From positions 4,908 through 68,907 of the forward strand of contig VXCM01000806.1 in NCBI GenBank assembly GCA_014773175.1: a stretch of DNA of 64,000 nt. The letters run 5' to 3'. This stretch comes from Lucifuga dentata (lineage: Eukaryota > Chordata > Actinopteri > Ophidiiformes > Bythitidae). This document shows positions 29,301 to 39,999 of the stretch, in pieces. Below the pieces are notes generated by a model. It was not told where the DNA came from. It made no database searches and saw nothing but the letters and a program-made list of their open reading frames with translations. The position numbers and the translations under genes are program-made. Numbering within the stretch: the first letter of the stretch is position 1; every line of letters begins with the position of its first letter.

Positions 29301-32017
29301 TACCTGGGACAAAAGTGGAAAAATTGTGTATATTCAAACAGCAACAGATGAATTCATATACCATATATCACTTTATACACTATAGATGTTGTATTCTACT
29401 ATTGACATGGATTAAGGCTGATGTCTTCCTGATGTGCAAAAGATAACACTTAGATCAGGTTAACCTCTTCAATTTCAAGGTAATACTCCACCCCAAATCT
29501 GTCTTTTCAATACAAATACCCAGTAAGAGCCAGAGGACATGGCTAAGGAGAGGGACATATGGACAAATTTGTTTAGTATACTTACTCTGTGACCTGGACT
29601 TGGATAATCAGGGTAAAATGGATGGATAAATCTCAAAACACATTATCACTGGAATTTTTCTGAAATTAAATGTCTTTAAATATTGTATTATCTTTATCTT
29701 CTGTTTCTCCTTTTACTCAGGTCTCAATTCTATTTTTATTTTTTCTCTTTTTGTCAGCACTTTTTAACTACTGTGCAATACTACTTATTTACTTAGTACA
29801 TGAGGTACGTCTTGTAAAGCTTCAAGGAGAAGCATTTATTTAGAGATTTATTGACACGACATTGAGTGTTTGCAACACACTGTGTCAGCAGATATAGAGC
29901 AGAAGTGCATTGTGCTATGGGAATGATTTGAAAACTTTTGTTTTGACACTCAGAACATAGACTTTAAGCTGAAAATCATTTCAATGGAATGCTTCACTGA
30001 GTTACTAAGCCCCGCTATGAAAGCAAATTACAATGGCAGAAAATCTTTCTCACATGAAGGGGTCATCGGCCATGCGGGGCCAGGCCACATAGCAGAGAGT
30101 CCTGCGGGGCAGAGTGCGGGTGGTGGAGAAGAAGCAGAGAGGGAAGGCCAGAACCACGGCCAAACTCCAGATACACACAATGATCCCTGTGGTGGCCTTT
30201 GCCGATAGACGAGGCTTCAGAGGATGGATGATTGCCATGTACCTGCAGGACAGAGGTCATTGGGTTAAAAAAAAAAATCAATGTCTTCAAAACCTCTAAT
30301 TAGAGGTTCCATCATTATAAAAAAAATTTATAATGACATCTCCCTTTTTGTCTCATTGCCCAAGTACATCTGTTTTTCGTTCATGGATTTATTATTTTCC
30401 AGATCAAACCACTGTAATATCTTGTTCCCAAGCCTTCCAAACTGCAATATTAAGAAAACCCAGCTAGCAAAATACATCAGCCAGAATTCTCACCAAAACC
30501 AAGTAATTTGAACACCTATTCTGTCCTTTCGTCACTGGCCCTCTATTCTAGGCAAGTCAGATGAGTTGCTGCAACGAAACTTTTAGGTATACTTATTTCC
30601 AAATCTTGTCATGGATTATCACCACCTTACCTGACAACCTCCACAGGTCTTATGCACCATTACTTCATGTACTTAGAATGACAGGATGTCTTATTGATGA
30701 TATTTGTCTGTTTGTGGGGTTCCCTGCTAAGCTCTACTTCTAAGGAATGAACACTACCATGTGTGAATACAGAAGCAAATACTATTGAGATTATTAAATT
30801 GAGACTGAGAACTGCCTTGTTTTCACTCTCATTGAATAAATTATTTGACTGTAAAGCACATACAGTACTTTGTGACATGTACAGTATGTACTTTGTTACC
30901 TTTACCAAGGAAGATATGTCAGCTGGTTTTTTTTTTGCAGAATTACTCAAAAAACGTATGAAGCAGTTTTGATGAAACTTGGTGGAAGGGTGGAGCATAG
31001 CCCAGGAAAGATTGCATTAAATTTTGTTCCCAATCTGAAATTGGGAAATCCAGAAATTTTTTGAATGGTTCCTTAACCCTAGGAGATAGGCCATTTGTTG
31101 TTATTTTTGGAAATTTCTTCACCAATATCAATTAAACAAAAAACAGGAGTTTTTGTCCCATGATGGACTACCAACACATACATTTTAAAAACTAGTATTT
31201 GACTGCCAGAAGAATAACTGAAAATGTATCTTTCTGGGCTTGTTCAGCCGTAGTGGAGGCGTGTTCTAGTATTGCGGATTGAGACACTTATTGTAAGGAG
31301 TGCATATTACTTTTTTTCCTGATGCCTAAAACATAGATGGGCTGCATGTGTGCTGCTGCAGGAAACGGCGGGACCTGGTTCTTTACTTGCAGCAGGTGTC
31401 TGTCCTTTCATTATCTTTTCTTGGATTTTAACCAAGACCAGGTGATTGGAAGTCACTTATACTTTTTAATACTAAAAAGACTATGATCCTCATCGGTAAA
31501 TGGAGATATACAGGAAAAATCAGACTACATCTACAAAGTGCATCGATTGAATGCATTCTGGTGTTGAATTCAATTATCGAACAGGGGAAGACAGACCGGG
31601 GGGGATGGAGATGGAGAGAAATACAGACAGAGAAAGGGAGAGCTTGCTTAGCCTCTNCCGGGGGGGATGGAGATGGAGAGAAATACAGACAGAGAAAGGG
31701 AGAGCTTGCTTAGCCTCTCTCTCTCTCTCTCTCTCTCTCACGTTTTTTTTCACAAGTTATGCAAATGTGCGTTCACGAGAGCAGTCCCATGCTTTAACAC
31801 ATATGTGCAGCCCTACGAATTGTCATAGACTCCAATTCTCCATGTCCACCAGCCGTCACTCTTACCTGTGCATAGTCATCAGACACAATCACCTCCTTCA
31901 CCTCCTTAGCCATGTGTCTATGTGTACCATATGTATACCATGTCTATGTCTTTGCTTGTTTGTGCTGCTTGTTGAAGTTTTATTCAATTTTTCTGGTTTT
32001 CCTACCTTTCCTACCTA

Positions 32018-32050
<33 letters not shown>

Positions 32051-35000
32051 CTCCTTACATAAGTGTTTTTGACTATTGTTTGCCTTTGCTTTTGGATTGG
32101 TTTACCTATTATGCCTGCAGTTTCAGTTAGCAACCGAATGCCTGAGTTTGCCTAGTTTTTGCCTGCCTGAACATTTAGATGTATTTGTTTGTTTTCTGTC
32201 ATCCTAGGATTCACTGTATACTAACTTTTGAAGACAGTTTCTCCCCTTATTTGTTTTTATGGCTATAATTGAGGCTAACTCCTAGCCATCCTCATGACAC
32301 CTCTGACTTGCACTATAAATGAGCTTAATTTTTTTTTTTGTACATTTCATGAATTCAGTTTTAGAAGAAATTCATTGTAATGTAAGAACAAATGGATGAT
32401 TCAGGTTCAATGTACAAACTGAATAAATGATTAAACGTGATTATTATGGAGCTTCTGCTGTAAGAAGCCTTTGAAAATACAATTATACAATGGTCTTTCA
32501 TTTTCAGCTCAACTGAAGAATAAATCAAATAATGGAATGAAATCTTGGTGGCAGAACACTCAAAATGACAGCAGAAGCTCACCATCTGAACAGTCCCAAG
32601 ATGCTACATGATTGACAATAGCAAATAATTCAGTCTTCATATTAGAATAGGTCCTGCCTGACGACCTCAATGACTGGAACTCTCTAAGGGAGATCAACAA
32701 AGACATCCTGTCTATTCAGCAGTAATTACTTGGCATTTATTCTGAATGGAGCTTCGGCCCTCATGGATGAAATTGTATGAGAAGGTTTTTAGAATCATAA
32801 TCAACTATGTGTCACAGCAGTCTGAGCTATTTCAGATCCAACCTCCCAGACTACTAGCAAATCTAATGGACGTGCACAATGAACAGTAACCACCAAGCAA
32901 TGCCAGAGACACTTGGATAAGCTAAATGCAATTACACATACACACATGGTCCCCTTTGGTAGCCAACCACACACATCAAAGCAGACAGAGTTGCAACTGG
33001 GTGTGATCACAGACAATAGCTTGTTTACACGTGATTTTGTGACATCATCGAGCAGAAGTGGTGGGCAACAGTTGGTGGGCAGCAATGACATCATCGAGCA
33101 GAAGTGGTGGGCAACAGTTGGTGGGCAGCAATGGAGAGCAAACAGTACTCTGAATATGTCGATCGTTTACAGTTTACAGATGAATATAAAAGATAGATAT
33201 ATATTAAAAATTGCTTTGTGTGATGTCAGAGACTTGTACTGCATGGCCAAAAATGATTTCGTCATAGGCAATGCTGCACAACTGCTCGTTTAGATCAGAT
33301 TGGATGGAGCCGCTGCCACGACTGGCAAGTGCAGTGGAGTGACAGCGCTGATCAGGCAGAAAGCTCCAATATAGTTACCATGCATTGCATGATACATCAT
33401 GAAGCACTTGTTGCTAAGCAGATTGATGATGAACTATATCAGGTTCTGCAGGAAGTTATATATATATATAGTGAACTTTATCAAAGCCCACCCTCTCAAT
33501 CACAGACTTTTCTGTGCTATGTTACGAGATGGGCACCAGCTATGAAGGCTTGCTCTTCACTCCTATGTACACTGGCTGTCAGAGAAGCTGTTCTGAGCCG
33601 CATATATGAACTCAGAGAAGAGATTGCAGCATTCCTTGTTTCCGAAAATCCACAGCTTGGAGGCTGTCTTGTAGAGGCATTGTGGATTCGGAAACTTGCA
33701 TATATGTCTGATATTTTCCGGCATTAAATGTAGTGGATCTCAGAATGCAGGGGAGTGGTACCTTCTTACTAAATGTCCAGGAAAAATTGTGTGCATTCAC
33801 ACAGAAAATCACCTTGTGGACAAACAAATTCAAGGAGTGAGTGTCAGAGATGTTCTCACACCTTCATCAAGAGCTGCTGTCATCTGGTGAAAGTTTAGAC
33901 AGCATCTCACCACTTGTTCTCTCTCAACTAACACACCTACAGGGATATTTCAAACACTATTACAAACACTTCTGCCCACCAATTACATTTTGCATGGAAA
34001 AAGCACAACCTCGGATGTTATGTCATCTGTAAACAACCTACACAGTGCCAGAGAAAAAATAATAATAACACATTTCTTTCAACCTTGAGCCTCTCAGGGC
34101 CTTTGCCATCACTGGAAACCTTTCAGACAATGTATTGCTTTGATGCAGTGTCTCACTGTTTGACACAACTGTGTGTTACCAGCATACCACTTACTTTATC
34201 ACTGACTGGTGTTTAACCAGCAGGGATTACACTGGATCCCTGTTGCAATGAAAGTATCCAAAAAAGTCATTCAAACAACATACTCACAGCTGAATGTCAA
34301 GTGTTGGCTCAAATAACTTTGCAGAAAAGAGACAGTTTTAATGACCAGTTCTCCTCACTTTACAAAATTAATCACAGAAAACAACATTTGTTAGTCAGTG
34401 ATGTAATCTTTTTGTCCTCTGGTTCTCCCAGTGCATTAAACTTTAATATGAAAACTATAAATTACAGCAGAACAGCCATGTAAGAGGAGATACTGGGACA
34501 TAAATCTCTAAAGAAGTAAGACCCTTTGTCAGGATGTATATGGTCACAGAGACATATACACTGTAAAAAATCTAGCAATCTAACACAAGGATTGACTGTT
34601 GACTGTTAAGACTCAGGTAAATGAGCAAGCAAACTATATATATATTTTTTTTTTCGAGGAAGTTTTATAATTCATTTTATGTTTTTGATTATCAACTCAT
34701 CAGTTGCATTTATTTGAGCTGAATGATTAGAATTTACAATTTCTACAGGTACCCAAAAGTCTGTCAGTACAAAATGGCCAAATAGACAAATGTGCAGTGA
34801 TTGTGTACCCATCACATCTATTTGTCCCTGTTAGAATTTTATGTCATTCCAAACATGAAACAAGAAGTCACTCTGCCAAGGCCAACAAAATCCCCAATAA
34901 AAAAAAAAAANAAAAAAAAAAAAGAAAAAAAAAAAGTATAATTTTTAAACAAGACACCATGCTAAATTTAATTGAGATTGACCCATCAGCATGGATTTGA

Positions 35001-37301
35001 CCTTTCCCTTCAGCATCCAGGTCATGGTCGGAAAGCACAGGGACGTTCTCTTTATTACTCGGGGGCCAAACTTCTTCACTATGTTCAGCCACTAACACAA
35101 AAAACTCTGTTTGTTTCTTGAGGAGCCGTAAAGTTTTATTTTACAGCAAACTCAACTTCATACTGTGCATTCACTGTTACTGTCACTTTTATAGCAGTTT
35201 TGCTAACCTCGCTCTGCACACACACACACACACACACAGCAGCCTCTTGAAGGAGCCGCACTACCCTCAATAGGTCTGGATTCTGGATCCTGAATATGAT
35301 CTGGATCAACTCCAAAATTTAAATCACCTCTTCCTCTTGATGTTATCTACCTATCCCCCATAATGTTTCGAGTTATCCTGCTAATAAACAAACAGACAAA
35401 CAAATGCAGGTGATCACATAACCTCCTTGGTGGAGGTAATAAAAAGGCTTTAGCTGGGTCCTGTTTTACCTCAAATGATGATGTTAGCCAATAAAAGGGT
35501 TTCTATTATAAAATTATTATTATAAAATCCCAGAAAAGTACATAACTACAACACCAAGTCTTCCTAAGACAGACTCAGCACTTATCAATCAACCAAAACC
35601 ACTGTATAAGATATGTATCACATACAATAAAAACTGGGAAGATCTGGAGTGGCTGTCCACCTTATCAACAACTTCAGATCAAGAATCATGTCGCAGCATG
35701 TCACTGCCCTACTTATTGTCACTGAAAAGTACCAGAAAAACCATGTAAAGATAATGCTATGCCACTGTTTCATATACAAAAATATACATTATACAGTAAA
35801 ACTATATATATATATATAAATCCAGAACCTGCCAGGTACTTTTCACACAGTCTGTGTTTGTTTTGTTGCAGTGCCAAAGGAAACACACTTGGTAGTACAG
35901 AGGGGCAGTAGGAAAGACAAATTCACAGATGGTCATGAACTGTGGCCCTGTGCCATTTCAAGATATCAGAAGAGAGACAGGATCATCCTACGGTTAGAAT
36001 AAGAATGACCAGAGGTAACATCTACATCATATAGGTCATGCCGATGTTCTCTTTCTCAGTAGTTGACAGAATTGAATGGACATTGCCGGCCAAATGTACA
36101 AACACACTGAACTTGCTGCCTGTAGAAGAGCCAAACTGAGCAAAGCCTGTGGAAATGTGCTGTTGCCTTTGTGTGCTGAGGAGAAGAACTGCAGAAATCA
36201 CCTCAATGACACATCTACACTCGCTACATACACAGTGTATCTGTCTACATTATCTACACGCATTTTGATTTCATTATGTTTGGCAATAACTGCTCCTTCC
36301 ATTACTCTAATCTCTTTCATTAAAACAAAAAAATACTAATGATGTTTGATGGACCACTGATCAGGATCTATGCCCATCTGATAAGGACTGCATCGCCATA
36401 TTACTCGAAACCAGATGAATAATAAAGATTAAGATAAATAATATGAAAGTCTGCAGAAAGTGAGAGAAGCTGAATGTGCAAAAAGAACAGGGGGTGATTA
36501 TCTTTTCTGTAGGGTGCTGGCACACATGGAGTCATTCACTGCAATGCAGACTCTTAGAAAACAGCAGGTTCAGTTGGTATCACTAGCAGTGACAATTAAA
36601 AAAATAATATAAAAATAAATGTGTGAATGAGGTTGATGTTGCTCAGCCCTGCTGGGCTATGATCATTCCACTACAAACATGTAATATCATACACTTCATT
36701 AAGTACTGGAATGAATGAGGATTCAAACAATTCATCAGGAAACATAATATTAGAATAATGTGAGGACCTAAGCAGTCACTGGTGGAACGAATATACATTT
36801 ATTACTCTTGTGACTCACTAGGAAATTCCATAAGGAAGTTATTATTCTACTGTATAAGCAACAATAGTGTGAGGTTGAGATAAAATACTTCATGCAATGC
36901 ATTTGTCTAGCTTCCCACATCATTTCCGAGTGGAGTATCCAAGCAGCTTCAAGCAACAAGTAATACTGATATGAACATTTTTAGCCACAAGATTCAATTG
37001 TCGGTGGTAGCATAGCAGCTGGAATAATCAGAACTATTCCCTAAAACTCATGCATGAAGTGACTGAGATCAAAGTGTCTGTACACCTTGAAATACTGATG
37101 TTCTTCTGTCCATGTTCTCTGCTTCTTTGATGATGTCAAGGTATGTTATAGGCATAACAGGTATAGTGGGATATATTCTATACCTCCATGGATAAATTTT
37201 TTTTCCCCTTTTACTCTTCAAAGCACAAACGAAAATACAATTGTTCTCAGGAAGAATCAACACACATGTAACGTGATGAGAAAAATAAAAAGGATGTGTG
37301 C

Positions 37302-37338
<37 letters not shown>

Positions 37339-37797
37339 TTTTTGAATATTATTTTTAATTAAAAAAAAATAGCGTTCCTTCAATTTACCTCTGATCTCAC
37401 GGGTTTACCTCATGGTTTCCTTAACGTACCTGTCCACAGCTATTGCCGTCATGGAGTAGATGCTTGCGAACACTGATGTGACGGGGAAGAAGTTGTGGAA
37501 TTTGCAGTAGGCTTCTCCAAAGTACCACTCCCCGTGCGCAGCGTATATAAAGTTTATCAAAGTGTTGAACGCGGCCATTGACGCGTCAGAAAACGCCAAA
37601 TTTAAAAGGAAGTAATTTGTCACCGTCCTCATTCGCTTGTGGGCAAGAATGATCCATATGACGATGAGGTTGCCAAACACCGCTACTGCCAGCACCAGAC
37701 TGTACGCAATAGACCACAGGGCGACGCGCCACGGCGGCTGGACAAATTGGTTGGTGTAGTTCGCCGTTATGTTGGATCCGTTTTGTGGAGCTGCCAT
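13532..37797 (-). CDS. tacr3: Tachykinin receptor 3 (neurokinin-3 receptor), complete five-exon gene
   Basis: A class A GPCR for tachykinins (neurokinin B type), Gq-coupled in the plasma membrane of neurons. Coding exons, in transcription order: 37797-37430, 30242-30054, 29303-29153, 15582-15386, 13856-13532. They join in frame (phases 2, 2, 0, 2), all with GT/AG junctions, giving 409 residues. Visible features: N-glycosylation sites at N6, N9 and N13; LAFSD with D71 in TM2; the C98/C173 extracellular disulfide pair; DRY at 122-124, split by intron 1; CWLPY at 251-255 in TM6; NPIIY at 292-296 in TM7; a palmitoylation-type C314; and a long Ser/Thr-rich tail. The [10 protein letters not shown] stretch after TM7 and the five-exon structure match NK3 receptors better than NK1 or NK2. 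The N terminus is shorter than in mammalian TACR3. The start ATG has a good context (AAGATGG). Teleosts keep more than one tacr3 copy, and I cannot say which this is. Confidence 0.93.
14529..14597. repeat. Two adjacent perfect hairpins in tacr3 intron 4
   Basis: AGTCATTAAAAGCA (14,529-14,542) pairs with 14,550-14,563. One base further on, GCATTATTAAAATG (14,565-14,578) pairs with 14,584-14,597. Both have 14-bp perfect arms and loops of 5-7 nt. Confidence 0.7.
15386..15582 (-). CDS. tacr3: tacr3 coding exon 4 (TM6 and TM7)
   Basis: The acceptor CTTGCAG|GTGGTG opens with VVKMMIIVV. It carries CWLPYH in TM6, WKYIQQVYL, and NPIIYCCLN in TM7, residues 237-301. The donor AG|GTAATA is in phase 2. 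Confidence 0.93.
15583..16380. other. tacr3 intron 3, unremarkable part
   Basis: AT-rich intron sequence next to exon 4. Apart from the splice acceptor of exon 4, nothing recognisable was seen. Confidence 0.4.
16395..17160 (+). mobile_element. LINE 3'-half fragment (RT C terminus plus GATG tail), copy 2
   Basis: Three-frame reading shows the typical fish LINE end: a [19 protein letters not shown] segment, then [36 protein letters not shown] and DIWATLLG, followed by ATGGATGGATG. Frameshifts and stops break it, so it is inactive. It lies in tacr3 intron 3, antisense to the gene. Confidence 0.8.
18331..18530 (+). mobile_element. Tc1/mariner-type MITE remnant
   Basis: Begins ACAGTGCCCTCCATAATATT and continues with CTGTACTCCACAATTTTAG and TTGGTTTCACCATGCAGAA, phrases I recognise from widespread fish Tc1-like non-autonomous elements. 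The right end is missing, so this is a truncated copy. Confidence 0.6.
19555..19830. mobile_element. Possible old DNA-transposon remnant
   Basis: GGTCAGCTTATATATGGG and GGTCGGCTTATACACGAG are near-duplicates separated by about 55 nt, followed by TCAGCTTATACTTGAGTATA. Such GTCGGCTTATACTCGAG phrases recur in pogo/Tigger-like elements. No boundaries or protein could be drawn. Confidence 0.3.
20264..20481. repeat. (CA)n with a duplicated 43-bp flank
   Basis: A CA microsatellite at 20,264-20,307 is followed by CAGATATGGACTACAG...ATATCTCATGATTTACT (20,308-20,350). This block recurs with two changes at about 20,439-20,481. It is a local direct duplication inside tacr3 intron 3. Confidence 0.75.
20582..25010. 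other. tacr3 intron 3, middle part, no gene seen
   Basis: AT-rich intron sequence. Contains a C-run with an N at 24,007 and a short CA tract at about 24,428. Short reading frames have no family resemblance. Confidence 0.4.
25025..25608. mobile_element. TTAA-flanked palindromic element, copy A (left end eroded)
   Basis: The left part TTACTGACAATCATTTCCCAAAG (25,031 on) is matched in inverse near 25,527-25,550. The right end runs AGGCTCAAACATGCACGAC to TATGGTCC before TTAA at 25,609-25,612. It belongs to the family at 45,712-46,398. A 67-bp block is printed twice around the N at 25,351. Confidence 0.65.
25841..26395 (+). mobile_element. Probable solo LTR (555 bp) with 6-bp target duplication
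   Basis: Starts TGTCAGG and ends CCTGACA, giving the TG...CA ends and a 7-bp terminal inverted repeat. It is flanked on both sides by ATTCAG (25,835-25,840 and 26,396-26,401). An ATTAAA at about 26,325 fits an LTR polyadenylation signal. No internal retrotransposon genes remain, as expected after recombination between LTRs. It is more GC-rich than the host intron. The LTR class was not determined. Confidence 0.7.
27522..27603. repeat. AT-rich palindromic microsatellite (CATA/TATATC)n
   Basis: CATA units pass into TATATC/GATATA units that read nearly the same on both strands, next to a poly-T run with an N at 27,496. Confidence 0.85.
29153..29303 (-). CDS. tacr3: tacr3 coding exon 3 (TM5 and ICL3)
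   Basis: The acceptor CCCAG|GTATCATATC completes Met186. It encodes residues 187-236, with TM5 followed by the diagnostic [10 protein letters not shown] and a loop ending QAKRK. The donor AAG|GTAAGC is in phase 0. The intron that follows is about 13.6 kb and rich in transposon remnants. Confidence 0.93.
29525..29632 (+). mobile_element. LINE 3'-end fragment, copy 3
   Basis: Reads [14 protein letters not shown], then a degraded tail ending AAAATGGATGGATA. It resembles the ends of the copies at 7,510 and 16,395. Located in tacr3 intron 2. Confidence 0.55.
30054..30242 (-). CDS. tacr3: tacr3 coding exon 2 (ICL2, TM4, ECL2)
   Basis: The acceptor CTGCAG|GTACATGG restores Arg123-Tyr124-Met. It codes for [14 protein letters not shown]4 and the second extracellular loop with RTLCYV (C173). 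The 189-nt exon ends at AT|GTGAGA. Intron 2 is about 750 bp and contains a LINE tail fragment near 29,525-29,632. Confidence 0.92.
30892..31135 (+). mobile_element. Dispersed 'ACCAAGGAGGTTATGT' repeat, copy 1
   Basis: TTACCTTTACCAAGGAAG is followed by TTTTGATGAAACTTGGTGG and a run ending near GGAAATTTCTTCACC. The same phrases occur at 62,655-62,790 (+) and, inverted, at 35,215-35,455. I recognise it as a repeat common in fish genomes; its class is not known to me. Confidence 0.55.
31596..31739. repeat. 61-bp block printed twice around an N, then (CT)n
   Basis: 31,596-31,656 equals 31,658-31,718 exactly, separated only by the N at 31,657. A CT microsatellite follows to 31,739. The duplication is most likely an assembly join. 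Confidence 0.85.
33042..33133. repeat. Tandem duplication of a 46-bp unit
   Basis: 33,042-33,087 and 33,088-33,133 are identical (core GCAACAGTTGGTGGGC) with no N between them, so this looks like a real tandem repeat. It lies upstream of the hAT remnant. Confidence 0.85.
33290..34060 (+). pseudogene. Degraded hAT-type transposase (ZBED5/SCAND3-like)
   Basis: Broken + strand frames carry phrases typical of domesticated and active hAT transposases: [15 protein letters not shown] (about 33,380-33,425), [27 protein letters not shown], then after frame changes [19 protein letters not shown] and LQGYFKHYY. At least two frameshifts separate these parts, and no intact start or terminal repeats were found. 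It is an inactive DNA-transposon relic in tacr3 intron 1, antisense to tacr3. Confidence 0.8.
35215..35455 (-). mobile_element. Dispersed 'ACCAAGGAGGTTATGT' repeat, copy 2 (inverted)
   Basis: The minus strand reads TTACCTCCACCAAGGAGG, TTTGTTTGTCTGTTTGTTT, then TAACTCGAAACATTATGG and GATCCAGATCATATTCAGG, the usual order of this fish repeat. A (CA)n stands at 35,219-35,239. Confidence 0.6.
35460..37300. other. tacr3 intron 1, distal part, no gene seen
   Basis: AT-rich sequence with no recognisable elements up to the (GA)n at 37,302-37,333, which lies about 100 bp inside the intron from exon 1. Confidence 0.4.
37302..37333. repeat. (GA)n microsatellite
   Basis: About 14 GA units inside tacr3 intron 1, close to exon 1. 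Confidence 0.95.
37430..37797 (-). CDS. tacr3: tacr3 coding exon 1 (N terminus to TM3)
   Basis: Encodes residues 1-122 plus two bases of R123: the glycosylated N terminus, TM1 (with GN at 42-43), TM2, the first extracellular loop with C98, and TM3. It ends at the donor AG|GTACGT inside the DRY motif, the conserved position of intron 1 in tachykinin receptors. The intron that follows is about 7.2 kb. Confidence 0.93.
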
Positions 37798-38160
37798 CTT
37801 CTTCTCTTTATCCTCGCAGATATGTGCTATTATTCTGGTTGAATGACGAGGCGCCTATCTAGTGAAGCTCAACCCCAGACTGGATGGTGGAGGGGAAGAT
37901 TTACGTACAAGGCACCATAGCGCGCAACTTAAACGCATCACCACACCTAAAAATACACCCTTCCTCCAAAGCTCACTTGTGTTATCGTCATCCGTTGTGT
38001 TCCATTCAACAAAAAGTCATGAGTAGAATGAAGTGTAGCCTTTAAACGTAGCTTGATTCATTCAGAGCCTTTTGAATGCGGATGGAAGCGTTCCTTCTCT
38101 CTTCCAGCAGCATCAACAGGCAGGGAGCCGTGCGCACTCAGTGACGCACAGATGGGGAAA
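37798..38160 (-). promoter_or_regulatory. Presumed 5' UTR and proximal promoter of tacr3
   Basis: This stretch directly upstream of the tacr3 ATG is richer in GC and CpG than the surrounding AT-rich DNA. It contains a CRE/AP-1-like TGACGCAC (around 38,141). No TATA box at a convincing distance and no upstream splice donor were identified, so the transcription start is unknown. The promoter role is inferred from position only. Confidence 0.35.
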
Positions 38161-39120
38161 ACACTGATTGAAGCTTCTAGCTGATGGTTTAAAGTTCACG
38201 AATAAATAGGTAGCCTACATCTTTCAGAATGAAACCAGTGTCAGTAGCATTTCAAAGAAACCACACAGGATATTAAACCTTGCCAGGTAGTGTAGCGATA
38301 AACACAACAATACACACTAAACCAGAGTCGGAATTGTCCCCTAATGTTTTTGCTGTACTCGGATCTTTACATATATGTACCATCAGTTGATTTGGTTTTA
38401 CTTTAAGTAAAAATGTAATTCCATATACTTCGGTGCTGTTATGTTTGACTCATTTTTAGGTGGATCAACAATGCAATCTTAATTATTCTCTTGCCATTGG
38501 CTTAAATAATGGCAAACACCAAAGAGAATAAAAAATACATACATTGCTTTATACATGATGGTAGAAATGCTGTAGCCCTTCCCTTTTCTGTCAGACTAAA
38601 TTTACAAGTGACAGGCTGAAGTCCCTTCCAGACATCTTTCGCAATGGATAAGACTTCCTTAGCTGCTTGCATGGCCTTAGTGCTGTGGAAACATCCACAG
38701 AGGAACATTTACATATCTTGCATGCATATTCAAATCCTTTCATAGCATGAAGCTTTTCAGGAGACAGCTTTGTTTCTCATCAGCAGGTGCCCAGAGATTT
38801 CAAAGGAGACATTTTTCCTTGAAACAAGTGCATGTTAGTGAAAAGACCACATCAACTTATCAATCTATGCATGAATAGTTTTCCTGAAAATGTTTTAAAT
38901 CTACAGTACATTACATTATTTCACCTGGAGGAACATACATAAAAGATGAACCCATTTGTTTCCCATCTTTTACAGGCAGTAATTCTCACAAAAGCTTGTT
39001 TCTATGGCTCATTATTGCTCCACACAGAAGAGAAGCTTAGCAGAAGTTATGAGGAACAGCTTGGCCACCACATGATTAAGATCAAATATTTATGTTTAAG
39101 TAAAAAGTAATTCATAGTTC
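38161..39120. other. Intergenic, no gene seen
   Basis: AT-rich DNA upstream of tacr3. Short frames only. Confidence 0.4.
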
Positions 39121-39159
39121 TTTCCTTCTCTTTTTCTTTTTAGAAAAGAAAAATCTTTT

Positions 39160-39425
39160 TTTTTTAGCATTGCTTTTAATTAAGCTTTACACTGCAGCTC
39201 AATCTGGGGCCACTTAATTATTTTCACTGCAAAAGCACTATGGATTATTTTATTTAATTTAATTTTTTACTTTATCCTATTTTACTCTTGGTTTTTAAAA
39301 GTTGCTTTATTTTATTTGCACTGTCTGTTAAATGTTGTTTTAATGCATTTTGTTTGTGTACAGCACTTTGAATTGCCTTTGTGTTTGAACGGTGCTATAT
39401 GAATAAATTTGCCTTGCCTTTCCTT
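39160..39425 (+). mobile_element. 3' tail of a LINE-type retroposon
   Basis: Ends TGTACAGCACTTTGAATTGCC, GGTGCTATATGAATAAA and a (TTGCC)n tail, the standard 3' end of L2-like fish retroposons. No coding part is retained. Confidence 0.55.
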
Positions 39426-39999
39426 GAGTCTGCTGAACACAGATACAGGGTGTACTTTGTCGAAACGACTTGTCATTTATTTGGTCCATATCCATGAAAT
39501 TTTCAGCATTTTGATAAGTCTCCCCAACATACACTTTCAAAGAGCTTCCCTATCATAAAGGACAAGAATGAATTTTATACTCACATGGCTAAAATGCACC
39601 ATTTATTGATCACAACCATTGTGTATACTTCTCTTTAAATGCTATGTGGCAATTCATCACCTGACAAGGAGAACAGCACCTCTTGCTAATTCTGTTTATT
39701 TGTGTTTATTTAGTCTTGTGTTACTATCCTGCATTAAATAAACAAATACTGACATGCAGAATGGTAAGAGATATGATGCAATGCAAAAGAACGTACATGC
39801 TGTACATTTTTCTCTTGCCAATATATTGACATTCTTCACCAGCAATGCTATTGTAATATACATCAGTTTATTACTATGCTTGGCCCACTTTTTCTTTTTT
39901 TTTTTTTTTTTTTNTTTTTTTTTTTTTTTTTCACCAAAACATTATTTTTATAAACTTGAAGAAGAATCATACATCATTGCTGGAAATATCTCATTCAGA

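Noticed and set aside
31551..32072. 173-residue + strand open frame
   Set aside because: It runs across the N at 31,657, a duplicated 61-bp block, a CT repeat and a poly-T run.
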